A stretch of 64,000 nt of DNA. Source: Glycomyces buryatensis. GTDB taxonomy: Bacteria > Actinomycetota > Actinomycetes > Mycobacteriales > Micromonosporaceae. Location: NCBI RefSeq assembly GCF_004912275.1, contig NZ_STGY01000010.1, positions 62,001 through 126,000 on the forward strand. Reading direction: 5' to 3'. The notes beneath the pieces are model-generated. The model was not told the origin of the DNA. It searched no databases and worked only from the letters and a program-made list of their open reading frames with translations. The position numbers and the translations under genes are program-made. Each line of letters opens with the position of its first letter. The stretch's first letter is position 1. Positions 42,035-49,750 of the stretch are shown here, in pieces.

Positions 42035-43351
42035 TCACGCGGTCGGTTCCTCGGTGGGCGCGTCGGTCGGCTCGTCAGTCGGAGCGTCCGTGGGCTCGTC
42101 GGTCGGACCATCGGTGGGTTCGTCTGTGGGACCATCCGTCGGCTCGTCGGTCGGGCCATCGGTGGGCTCATCCGTCGGAGCGTCAGTGGGCTCGTCCGTG
42201 GGACCATCCGTCGGCTCATCGGTGGGAGCGTCCGTAGGGTCCTCCGTCGGCTCGCCCGGCTCGCCCGGCTCGCCCGGCTCGCCCGGCTCGAACACGCTGC
42301 ACCGCTCCGCGGTGGCCGTGATGCCGAACTCGGAGTCGAAGACCCGCTCGCCCCAGGTCGTCTTCTGTGCCGGGTCGAAGTCCAGGAACTGGTCGAAGAC
42401 GCCGCCGGTGTTACCGGAGTAGGACCACGAGATCCACCCCAGTCCGCGGGCCTGGGCCTCCGATTGGACGGTCTCCCAAGCGATCGGGGTGCCCTCCCAG
42501 TCGTCGCCGTACTCGCCGACGATGAGCGGCAGGCCCATCGCCTCGAACGCGTCGAAGTACTCGGTGACCTTCTCGGGGCTGTCGTACACGCCGTACATGT
42601 GGATCGAGAAGAGCGTGTTCGCGTTCGGGTCGGCGGCGGCGACGGTCTCGGCGTTGGCGAGCATCACCTGCTCCCAGTCCTGACCCCAGTTCGGGGCGTC
42701 GACGACGAGCGTGTGCTCGAAGCCGATCTCGCGCATCCGCTCGACGGCGCCGACGGTGGCGTCGGTCCACTGCGCCGAGTCGGTGTTGCCGATCGGCTCA
42801 TTGCCGATATTGATGAGGGTGTAGGCCTCCTCGCCAGCGAGGACGTCGTACATGCCCTCCCAGAAGTCGACCGCCTCATCGAGACTGGCCGCGCCCTCCT
42901 CCTCGCCGTAACCGGTGGTGTCGTGCACCTCGAGGACGCAGATGACCTGGTTCGCCTTGCAGTCGGCGACGATCGACTCGACCTCCTCGGCGGTGGTCAG
43001 GCCCCAGTCGCGCTGGCCGGAGCCGAGCACCACCCGGACCGTGTTCGCGCCGAGCTCCGAGATCTCGCCGATGCTGTCGGTCTCTCCCTGGTACCAAACG
43101 TGAGGGTGGGTCGAGCCGCGCATGATGAAGGGGTTCCCGTTGCCGTCGATCAGCTGGGTGCCGTCGATCGAGAATCCCGCTTGCTGTGCATCTCCGGTGT
43201 CGTCCTGCGGTTCCTCGGTCTCCGCACCGGCGGGCGCCAATTGCCAGGCGCCGCCGATCGCGATCGTGAGTGTCGCCGCGGCTGCCATGAGCCACTTACG
43301 AATCGGACGTCGCTGCCGTGCCGGGGTGGCATCGGCGCTGCCGATATCCAT
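42035..43351 (-). CDS. GH5 (subfamily 8-like) beta-1,4-mannanase
   Basis: 438 residues. A signal peptide (basic start, then LMAAAATLTIAIGGAW) ends near AGA (residue 43). The TIM-barrel catalytic domain starts at GFSIDGTQLID and has GANTVRVVL, ICVLEVHDTTGYG, the acid/base Glu185 in INIGNEP, IHMYGVY and the nucleophile Glu280 in LIVGEYGD. These segments closely recall actinobacterial ManA mannanases of GH5 subfamily 8. After residue 355 the protein is a linker of EPG and PTDEPTDG units (84 residues) that ends without a binding module. It would cut mannan outside the cell. Its leader may hold an operator (AATCGGTT, near 43373). Confidence 0.9.
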   Translation of the reverse strand: MDIGSADATPARQRRPIRKWLMAAAATLTIAIGGAWQLAPAGAETEEPQDDTGDAQQAGFSIDGTQLIDGNGNPFIMRGSTHPHVWYQGETDSIGEISELGANTVRVVLGSGQRDWGLTTAEEVESIVADCKANQVICVLEVHDTTGYGEEEGAASLDEAVDFWEGMYDVLAGEEAYTLINIGNEPIGNTDSAQWTDATVGAVERMREIGFEHTLVVDAPNWGQDWEQVMLANAETVAAADPNANTLFSIHMYGVYDSPEKVTEYFDAFEAMGLPLIVGEYGDDWEGTPIAWETVQSEAQARGLGWISWSYSGNTGGVFDQFLDFDPAQKTTWGERVFDSEFGITATAERCSVFEPGEPGEPGEPGEPTEDPTDAPTDEPTDGPTDEPTDAPTDEPTDGPTDEPTDGPTDEPTDGPTDEPTDAPTDEPTDAPTEEPTA

Positions 43352-43490
43352 GTCTATCCCTTCCGTTAGGTGAATCGGTTAATCCCAACCTGTCGGATAG
43401 ACAATCATAAATACGGACCAAACTCAACCTTGGGGCGTCACGGACATTTTGCCCGCGTGCGTACGCAGGGACGGGGCTCGCGGGTAATCG

Positions 43491-44540
43491 CTACGCGACA
43501 GCCGTGCGCGCCGGGGCGGGGCCCGTCGAGCCCCGGGGGAGGAGCTGCGCCGGCTCGCACTGCACCGAGAACGTCCGGCTCTCCATGCTCTGCTCCTGAC
43601 CGATGACCGAGAGCAGCAGATCGGAGACTTTCGAACCGTACGAAGGGATATCGCGGGTCAAGGTGGTCAGTGACGGGTGCGTCAAGCGGCACAGCGGCGA
43701 GTCGTCCCAGGCCACGATGGACACATCGTGCGGGACCTTGAGCCCCAGCTCATGGGCGACATTGAGGCCGGCCACCGCCGTCACGTCATTGTCGTAGAGG
43801 ATCGCCGTCGGCATCGGACGCGACGTCAGCAGCCGCCTGGTCAGCCTCGCCCCCTCCTCGCCGGTGTAGTCCCCGTGGACGATCTCGACGTTCTCGAAGC
43901 CCAACTCGCCCACCGGCTCATCGAAGGCGCCGTCGCGGATCGACGTGTGCAGCAGGCCCTCGATGCCCGCCACCCGGGCAATGCGCCGGTGCCCCAGCGT
44001 GTGCAGGTACCGCAGCACCTGCCAGACCGGCTCGACGTCGTCGTGCCACACGAAGGGGATCACCGGCTCCGCGAGCGGCCCGCCGATGGCGACGGCGGGC
44101 AGTCCCATCGCCGCCACGGCCTGCGGCCTCGGATCGCTCAGCTTGATGTCGCACAGCAGCACCCCGTCCACCCGGCGCTCAGCCCACCAGCGCCGATAGA
44201 CGTCCAGTTCCTCCTCGGTGGAGCCGACGATCTGGAGTGTCAGGCCGAACGAATTCGCCGAGAGCGTCGCCTCGATGCCGCTGATGAGCTCCATGAAATA
44301 CGGCTCGATGCCCAGCGTGCGGGCGTCGCGGCACAGTGCCAGGCCCACCGCCTGCGCCGAGGACACCGACAGCGACCGCGCCGCCCGGTTGGGCACGAAG
44401 CCCATCTCGGCGGCGATGGCCAGGATCCGCTCCCGCGTGGCGGCCGAGACGCCCGGCCTTCCATTGAGCGCGTAGGAGACAGCGCCCTTGGACACGCCGG
44501 CGGCGATGGCGATGTCGGTAATGGTCGGGCGTCTGGACAT
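43491..44540 (-). CDS. LacI-family transcriptional repressor (paralogue 1)
   Basis: 349 residues. The helix-turn-helix and hinge occupy about 1-60 (TITDIAIAAGVSKGAVSYALNGRPGVSAATRERIL ... AARSLS), followed by a periplasmic-binding-type sugar domain ending in VSIVAWDDSPLCRLTHPSLTTL. GGAG precedes the ATG. It is divergent from the aldo/keto reductase gene with an AACCGGTT operator in between. It is very similar along its length to the LacI protein at 45784-46857, with the same FMELISGIEA and LYDNDVTAVAGL segments. The inducer is probably a mannan-derived sugar. Confidence 0.92.
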   Translation of the reverse strand: MSRRPTITDIAIAAGVSKGAVSYALNGRPGVSAATRERILAIAAEMGFVPNRAARSLSVSSAQAVGLALCRDARTLGIEPYFMELISGIEATLSANSFGLTLQIVGSTEEELDVYRRWWAERRVDGVLLCDIKLSDPRPQAVAAMGLPAVAIGGPLAEPVIPFVWHDDVEPVWQVLRYLHTLGHRRIARVAGIEGLLHTSIRDGAFDEPVGELGFENVEIVHGDYTGEEGARLTRRLLTSRPMPTAILYDNDVTAVAGLNVAHELGLKVPHDVSIVAWDDSPLCRLTHPSLTTLTRDIPSYGSKVSDLLLSVIGQEQSMESRTFSVQCEPAQLLPRGSTGPAPARTAVA

Positions 44541-44679
44541 GATGGGCTCCTCGTCTGCGTGCCGACGCGGCGCTGGCAGGGCGGCCAGGTCGCCGCGACC
44601 GCCACATGGTGATTGTCGCCGACTGCTCTCGGGCGGAAGAATAGGTTGCGCTCCCATGGGTGGGCGCGGCGACCGCTGG

Positions 44680-44691
44680 TGAACCGGTTCA
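44680..44691. promoter_or_regulatory. LacI-type operator between repressor and aldo/keto reductase
   Basis: TGAACCGGTTCA is a perfect 12-bp palindrome, 47 nt before the aldo/keto reductase ATG and 139 nt before the lacI ATG. The AACCGGTT core matches the operators of the two transporter promoters at 52.6 and 53.0 kb. Confidence 0.65.
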
Positions 44692-44738
44692 GATGATACG
44701 CTCGCCCAAATTCCCCCCAAAGTCCTACAAGGAGCGCT

Positions 44739-45737
44739 ATGCGTACCCACTCCCTGACACCCTCCCCCCGGGCCGCCGGAGAGGCCGAGCTGGAGGTCTC
44801 GCGCCTGTGCCTGGGCGCGATGGACTTCGGCACCAAGACCGGCCGCGACGAGTCCTACCGGATCCTCGACCGCTACGCCGAGGCCGGCGGCAATCTGCTC
44901 GACACCGCCAACTGCTACGCCTTCTGGGCCGAGGGCGGCACCGGCGACGAGAGCGAGACCCTCATCGGCGCCTGGCTGGCCGACCGCGGCCAGGCCGGAC
45001 GCATGAAGGTGGCCTCCAAGGTCGGCGCGCACCTGGCACGTCCCGACGAGCCCTACAGCGGCCGCAATCGCGAGGGACTGTCCGCCGCCCGCATCCGCGA
45101 ACAGGCCGACCGGAGCCGCGAACGGCTCGGCGTGGAGACCATCGACCTGTACTACCCCCACTGCGACGACCGCTCCACCGACCAGGCCGAGACGGTCGAG
45201 GCCTTCGCGGCCCTCGTCGCCGACGGCACCGTGGGGACCCTGGCTGCCTCGAACCACGCCACCTGGCGGCTCGACCGGGCCAGGTCCATCGCCGCCGCGC
45301 GCGGCCTGCCGACCTACCGGGCCGTCCAGCTGCGCCACACCTATCTGTACCCCCGGCCGAACCCCGTCCCGGTCCCCGAGGCGATCCAGCTCCCGGCCAC
45401 CGACGAGATGTTCGACTACATCGAGTCCGAGAACCTGGCGCTCTTCGCCTACTCGCCGCTGTCCGGCGGCGCCTTCGACCGCGACGACCGCGGCGCGCCG
45501 CCCGCGCCGGTCGACTATGACCATCCCGGGTCGACCGAGCGGATCGCGGTGCTGCGCAAGGTCGCCGTCGAGCTCGGGGTCAAGCCAGGGCAGCTCGTCC
45601 TGGCCTGGATGATGTCCCACCGCACCACCGTGATCCCCATCCTCGGAGTCAGCTCGGTCGATCAGCTCGACATGGCGCTCGCCGCCCTGGAGATCGAGCT
45701 GGACGAGGAGACGCTCGCCCGCCTCAACGCGGCATAG
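44739..45737 (+). CDS. Aldo/keto reductase
   Basis: 332 residues of the AKR barrel: VSRLCLGAMDFG, LLDTANCY (Asp and Tyr of the tetrad), KVASKVGAHL (Lys), TIDLYYPHCDD (His), and a C-terminal cofactor loop VIPILGVSSVDQLDMAL. It reduces carbonyls, or oxidises sugars, with NADP(H). AAGGAG precedes the ATG. Flanked by two LacI genes in the mannan locus, it could act on a manno-oligosaccharide product. The first 17 residues (HSLTPSPRAAGEAE) are atypical for the family. Confidence 0.9.
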   Translation: MRTHSLTPSPRAAGEAELEVSRLCLGAMDFGTKTGRDESYRILDRYAEAGGNLLDTANCYAFWAEGGTGDESETLIGAWLADRGQAGRMKVASKVGAHLARPDEPYSGRNREGLSAARIREQADRSRERLGVETIDLYYPHCDDRSTDQAETVEAFAALVADGTVGTLAASNHATWRLDRARSIAAARGLPTYRAVQLRHTYLYPRPNPVPVPEAIQLPATDEMFDYIESENLALFAYSPLSGGAFDRDDRGAPPAPVDYDHPGSTERIAVLRKVAVELGVKPGQLVLAWMMSHRTTVIPILGVSSVDQLDMALAALEIELDEETLARLNAA

Positions 45738-45797
45738 TGATCAACGGCCGCGAGACAGCATTGGCGATCGACCCTCGCCCGCCTCAACGCGGCCTAG
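45714..45797 (+). repeat. Duplicated aldo/keto reductase 3' end
   Basis: The last 24 nt of the reductase gene (45714-45737, ending in TAG) recur at 45774-45797 with one change. The second copy lies 60 nt downstream and contains the stop codon of the second lacI gene on the other strand. A recombination or slippage event at this junction is likely. Confidence 0.85.
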
Positions 45798-46857
45798 AGG
45801 GTTGGGCACGAGCGGGCATCGGCTGGGGCGCGGCCCCGGTCGATGCCCGCGGCGTCAGCTGCGGCCGCGGGCACTGCACCGAGAGCCCGGCCGGATCAGC
45901 CTGCGCCGACCGGTCCCCGATGACCCGCAGCAGCACCTCGGCCGCCGTCGCCCCGTACGAGTGCGTGTCCCGGCTCAGCGCCGTCAGGGCCGGGTGGGTC
46001 AGTCGGCACAGCAGCGAGTCGTCCCACGCCACCACCGACAGATCGCGAGGCACCGCGAAGCCCAGCTCGTGCACGACCCCGAGCCCGGCTATGGCCATGA
46101 CGTCGTTGTCGTAGACGATCGCGGTCGGGCGCTCTGGCCCGGTCAGCATCCGCCTGGTCAGGCGCGTGCCCTGCTCGCCGGTGTAGTCCCCGTGGACGGT
46201 CGCGACGGCCTCGAAGTCCAGCGCCGCCGCGGCCCGGTCGAACGCCGCGTCCCGCACCGCCGTGTGCAGCAGGTGCGACATCCCGCCGACCCGCGCGATC
46301 CGCCGGTGCCCCAAGACGTACAGGTAGTCCAGGACCTCCCGGCACGGCTCGGCGTCGTCGTGCCACACCGTCGGGACCGGCGACCCCTCCACCGGCCCGC
46401 CCACCGTCACCGCCGGAAGCCCCAGCTGCGCGACCACCGCCATGCGGCGGTCCTCGACCCCGACGTCGCACAGCAGCACCCCGTCGACCCGCCGCTCACC
46501 CCACCAGCGCCGGTACACCTCCAGCTCCTCCTCGACCGAATCGACGATCTGGAGCGTCAGGCCGTACGCGTCGGTCGACAGCGCCGCCTCGATGCCGCTG
46601 ATGAGCTCCATGTAGAACGGCTCGATGCCGAGCGTGCGGGCCGAGCGGCGCAGCGCGATCCCCACCGCCTGCGCCGAGGACACCGACAGCGAGCGGGCGG
46701 CCCGGTTCGGGACGTACCCCATCTCGGCGGCGATGGCCAGGATCCGCTCCCGGGTGGCCGGAGAGACGCCGGGCCGCCCGTTCAGCGCATACGACACCGC
46801 ACCCTTGGACACGCCGGCGACCGCGGCGATGTCGGCGAGGATCGGGCGTCTGGACAT
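45784..46857 (-). CDS. LacI-family transcriptional repressor (paralogue 2)
   Basis: 357 residues, very close to the LacI protein at 43491-44540: PILADIAAVAGVSKGAVSYALNGRPGVSPATRERIL, FYMELISGIEAAL, YRRWWGERRVDG, IVYDNDVMAIAGL, VVAWDDSLLCRLTHPALTAL. The recognition helices are nearly identical, so the two probably bind the same operators. The effector domain differs more, suggesting a different inducer. The C-terminus (PARAQPSRPR) is encoded partly by the duplicated reductase end. AGGAG precedes the ATG. It lies after the five-gene transporter operon, separated by two hairpins. Confidence 0.92.
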   Translation of the reverse strand: MSRRPILADIAAVAGVSKGAVSYALNGRPGVSPATRERILAIAAEMGYVPNRAARSLSVSSAQAVGIALRRSARTLGIEPFYMELISGIEAALSTDAYGLTLQIVDSVEEELEVYRRWWGERRVDGVLLCDVGVEDRRMAVVAQLGLPAVTVGGPVEGSPVPTVWHDDAEPCREVLDYLYVLGHRRIARVGGMSHLLHTAVRDAAFDRAAAALDFEAVATVHGDYTGEQGTRLTRRMLTGPERPTAIVYDNDVMAIAGLGVVHELGFAVPRDLSVVAWDDSLLCRLTHPALTALSRDTHSYGATAAEVLLRVIGDRSAQADPAGLSVQCPRPQLTPRASTGAAPQPMPARAQPSRPR

Positions 46858-46885
46858 GCTGGCTCCTGGTGGGAGGGACATCGGA

Positions 46886-46956
46886 AGGGCCGCCGCGACG
46901 AGTTGTGCGCGGCGGCCCTGGAGGGGTGCTCGCCGATTCACCATCGGCGGGCACCC
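46886..46956 (-). terminator. Double hairpin between transporter operon and lacI
   Basis: Two stems in series: 46886-46897 with 46908-46919 (12 bp, 10-nt loop) and 46924-46937 with 46943-46956 (14 bp with one G-T pair, 5-nt loop). They lie between the dppF-like stop and the lacI start. An inverted repeat, TGAACTGCCGGTTCA (46960-46974), overlaps the ATPase stop and could be an operator variant. Confidence 0.6.
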
Positions 46957-46971
46957 ATCTGAACTGCCGGT

Positions 46972-47859
46972 TCAGCCGACCGACGCCACCCAGTGGCGCT
47001 CGTCGACCTTCGTCAGCGGTGCGGGCGGGCGCGAGCGGTCGCCGTCGGGTTCCAGCTCCACGACCGGGATCGGATTCTCCGACCACTTGGTGTGCAGCTG
47101 CGGCACCGAGGCGAGCAGGTTGCGCGAGTAGGGATGCCGGGGGTCGCCGAAGACCTTCCCGGTCGCCCCGGTCTCCACGATCGCGCCGTGCCGCATGATG
47201 ATCACGCGCTCGGAGATGTAGTTCGCGAGCGACAGGTCGTGCGTGACGAACAGGACCGCCAGGCCCCGCTCCTTCAGGCTGCCCAACAGGTTGAGCACGT
47301 CGATGCGGGTGGAGGCGTCGAGCATCGAGATGATCTCGTCGGCCACCAGCACCTTGATGTCCAGCAGCAGCGCCCGCGCGATGAGCATTCGCTGCAACTG
47401 GCCGCCCGAGAGCTGGTGCGGGTACTTGCCCAGGACGGCGCCCGCCTCGAGCCCGACCGACTGGAGCGAATCCTCGACCTTCGAATCCCACTCCGAGCGC
47501 TTCACGCGCGGGAAGTAGGACTCCTTGACCATCTCCAGCACCCTGTCCGCCCGGAAGATCGGGTTGTAGCTGCTGAACGGGTCCTGGAAGACGCCCTGGA
47601 CGTTGCGGTAGTACTCCTTCAGGCCCCGCTTGCCGGTCTTGGTGATGTCCTCGCCGTCCAAGCGGATGGCGCCCTTGGAGACCGAGATCAGTTGCAGCAC
47701 CATCTTCCCGACGGTCGTCTTGCCGCTGCCAGACTCGCCGACGACCGAAAGCACCTCGCCCGGCGCGATCGAGAAGCTGACATCGCGCACCGCGGTGAGC
47801 TTCTTCGAGCCGAGCGAGCCGACCCGGTAGGACTTCCACACTTTCTCAAGTTCGAGCAT
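46972..47859 (-). CDS. ABC transporter ATPase, DppF/OppF type
   Basis: 295 residues. Walker A is VGESGSGKTTVGKM, the Q loop VFQDPFSSYNP, the signature YPHQLSGGQLQRM, and Walker B KVLVADEIISML, with His in VTHDLSL. The usual DE pair of Walker B is kept. The C-terminal 50 residues hold the PYSRNLLASVP motif of oligopeptide and oligosaccharide importers. The ATG at 47857-47859 follows GGGGA within a duplicated 52-bp segment. It hydrolyses ATP for the permeases upstream in the operon. Confidence 0.9.
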   Translation of the reverse strand: MLELEKVWKSYRVGSLGSKKLTAVRDVSFSIAPGEVLSVVGESGSGKTTVGKMVLQLISVSKGAIRLDGEDITKTGKRGLKEYYRNVQGVFQDPFSSYNPIFRADRVLEMVKESYFPRVKRSEWDSKVEDSLQSVGLEAGAVLGKYPHQLSGGQLQRMLIARALLLDIKVLVADEIISMLDASTRIDVLNLLGSLKERGLAVLFVTHDLSLANYISERVIIMRHGAIVETGATGKVFGDPRHPYSRNLLASVPQLHTKWSENPIPVVELEPDGDRSRPPAPLTKVDERHWVASVG

Positions 47860-47946
47860 GTCGGTTCCCCAACTTCCAGCCGGCGGCCTGCGGGTTCTCA
47901 AGTTCGAGCATGTCAGTCCTCCAACTTCCAGCAGGCGGCCTGGTGG
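47843..47946 (-). repeat. 52-bp tandem duplication at the ATPase gene junction
   Basis: 47843-47894 and 47895-47946 agree at 46 of 52 positions. Each copy holds the end of the first ATPase gene and the start of the second (ATG-CTC-GAA). The upstream copy now has an ATG (47909-47911) right after the first ATPase stop, with GGAGG before it. That ATG opens a 21-codon frame (47846-47911) that runs through and past the real start in another frame. Confidence 0.85.
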
Positions 47947-48866
47947 CCGCCGTCGACGTCGACCATCGGCGGCTGCTCGGCGCACTCGTCCGAGGCCAGC
48001 GGGCACCTGGCCCGGAACCGGCATCCGGTCGGCGGATTGAGCAGCTGCGGCGGCTTGCCGGGGATGCTCTTGAGGCGCTTGTCCCCGTACTCCAGGCCCA
48101 CCTCGGGCAGCGCCGAGATCAGCGCCTTGGTGTAGGGATGCTTGGGCGCCTTGACGATCGTCTCGGCCGGGGCCTTCTCCACAATGCGCCCGGCGTACAT
48201 GATCATGATGGTGTCGGCGATCTGGTAGACCAGCGACAGGTCGTGGGTCACCACGATCATGCTCTTGACGAACTCCATGTCGCGGAAGCGCACCAGGGTC
48301 TCGGCCACGGCCTTCTGGTTCGACACGTCCAGGGCCGAGGTGATCTCGTCGGCGATGAGCAGGCTCGGATCCAGCAGGGTCGACAGGACCATGACCATCC
48401 GCTGCTTCATGCCGCCGGACAGCTCGATCGGGTAGTTGTCGAGCACCCGCTCGGGCAGGCCCACCAGCTCCAGGCGGTGCACCAGTTCGTCCTTGAGGTT
48501 GCGATAGGACAGTCCGCGCGAGCGCAGCAGGTCCGCGATCATCTTGCCGATCCGCCGGGTCGGGTTCATCGCGCTCATCGAGTACTGCGGGATGATCGAC
48601 ACGTCCTTGAACCGGTGCTTGTTCATCGCGCGGTCGTTGCCGATGGGCAGCTCGTCCCCGTCGAGCAGGACGTTCCCGCCGACGTGCCGCATGCGCCCGT
48701 CGAGGCGGATCAGGCTTTTGCCGAGCGTGGTCTTGCCGCACCCGGATTCGCCCGCGAGCCCGACGATCTCGCCGTCCGCGATGGAGAAGCTGACCCCGTC
48801 CAGGGCGCGCACGTCGCCCTTCGTGGTCCGGTAGTGGACCCGCAGATCATTCACGTCAAGGGCCAT
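47913..48866 (-). CDS. ABC transporter ATPase, DppD/OppD type
   Basis: 317 residues. Walker A is LAGESGCGKTTLGKS, the Q loop IIPQYSMSAMNP, the signature YPIELSGGMKQRM, Walker B SLLIADEITSAL. The C-terminus has the cysteine-bearing PPTGCRFRARCPLASDEC segment typical of peptide-type importers, where an iron-sulfur or disulfide site is often found. The ATG is 2 nt after the permease stop. The signature reads GGMKQR, as in OppD. The operon order is SBP, B, C, D, F. Confidence 0.92.
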   Translation of the reverse strand: MALDVNDLRVHYRTTKGDVRALDGVSFSIADGEIVGLAGESGCGKTTLGKSLIRLDGRMRHVGGNVLLDGDELPIGNDRAMNKHRFKDVSIIPQYSMSAMNPTRRIGKMIADLLRSRGLSYRNLKDELVHRLELVGLPERVLDNYPIELSGGMKQRMVMVLSTLLDPSLLIADEITSALDVSNQKAVAETLVRFRDMEFVKSMIVVTHDLSLVYQIADTIMIMYAGRIVEKAPAETIVKAPKHPYTKALISALPEVGLEYGDKRLKSIPGKPPQLLNPPTGCRFRARCPLASDECAEQPPMVDVDGGHQAACWKLED

Positions 48867-48868
48867 GA

Positions 48869-49750
48869 TCACTTCTCCCTGAGTTTCGGGTTGAAGACCT
48901 CGTCCAGGCCGACATTGGTGATGTACAGGCCGCCGACGATCAAGGTGATCGCCGCGCCCGGCGGCACGAACCACCACCACAGGCCCAGGTGGAGGGAGCT
49001 CCAGGCCATCGCCTGCTGCATCATCGAACCCAGCGACACCGAATTCGACGGCCCCATCCCGATGAAGTCGAGCATCGCGGCGAACAGGATCGCGCCGCCG
49101 AACAGGAGGATCACCGACATCAGCAGGTACGACGCCATGTTCGGCATGATCTCCCGCATGATGATCTGCCCCGGGCGCTTGCCAGTCAGCTTCGCCAGGT
49201 CCACATAGTCCCTATTGCGGAGCGTGAACGTCTGCGCGCGAACGGCCCTCGCCACCCACGGCCACGAGAACAACCCGATGATGACCGCCTGCGAAATGAC
49301 GCCGCGAACCTCCAGATAGGAGGAGATCACGATGAGCACCGCCAGCGCCGGGAGTACCAGCACCACGTTGGTCAGCATGTTCAGGAACTCGTCCACCAGA
49401 CCGCCCCGGTAGCCGGCGGTGAAGCCCACGGACATGCCGATGACGAACGCGATCAACCCGCCCAGCGAACCCACCAGATAGGACGAACGCAGGCCGTGCA
49501 CGAACTGCGTGAACACGTCCTGCCCGAAGTAGGTGGTGCCGAGCCAGTGGTCCGCCGATGGCGCCTCCGACTTCGGCCCGATGTACTCGTTCGGCGTGGC
49601 GCTCAAGAAGAACGGGCCGATGACGCCGAGCAGCGCCAGGCCGACCACGATGGTGAGCCCGATGAGCACCTTCGGATTGCGCAGCGCGAAGTACAGGTTC
49701 TCGCGGCGCTGGCCGACGGTGTCGGCCGTGAGCATGACGTCGGTGGTCAT
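48869..49750 (-). CDS. ABC transporter permease, DppC/OppC type
   Basis: 293 residues with six helices. The EAA loop is near DYVDLAKLTGKRPGQIIMREIMPNMASYL, and the N-terminal lead (NPKVLIGLTIVVGLALLGVIGPFF) is the family's. The WLGTTYFGQDVFTQFVHGLRSSY segment is a hallmark of the C subunit. It starts at ATG 49748-49750, overlapping the B subunit stop by 4 nt. It forms half of the channel. Confidence 0.92.
   Translation of the reverse strand: MTTDVMLTADTVGQRRENLYFALRNPKVLIGLTIVVGLALLGVIGPFFLSATPNEYIGPKSEAPSADHWLGTTYFGQDVFTQFVHGLRSSYLVGSLGGLIAFVIGMSVGFTAGYRGGLVDEFLNMLTNVVLVLPALAVLIVISSYLEVRGVISQAVIIGLFSWPWVARAVRAQTFTLRNRDYVDLAKLTGKRPGQIIMREIMPNMASYLLMSVILLFGGAILFAAMLDFIGMGPSNSVSLGSMMQQAMAWSSLHLGLWWWFVPPGAAITLIVGGLYITNVGLDEVFNPKLREK

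Noticed and set aside
42047-42290. Regular 12-nt repeats resembling a short array
   Set aside because: They are codon repeats for the PTDEPTDG linker of the GH5 mannanase. No spacers or cas genes, so not CRISPR.
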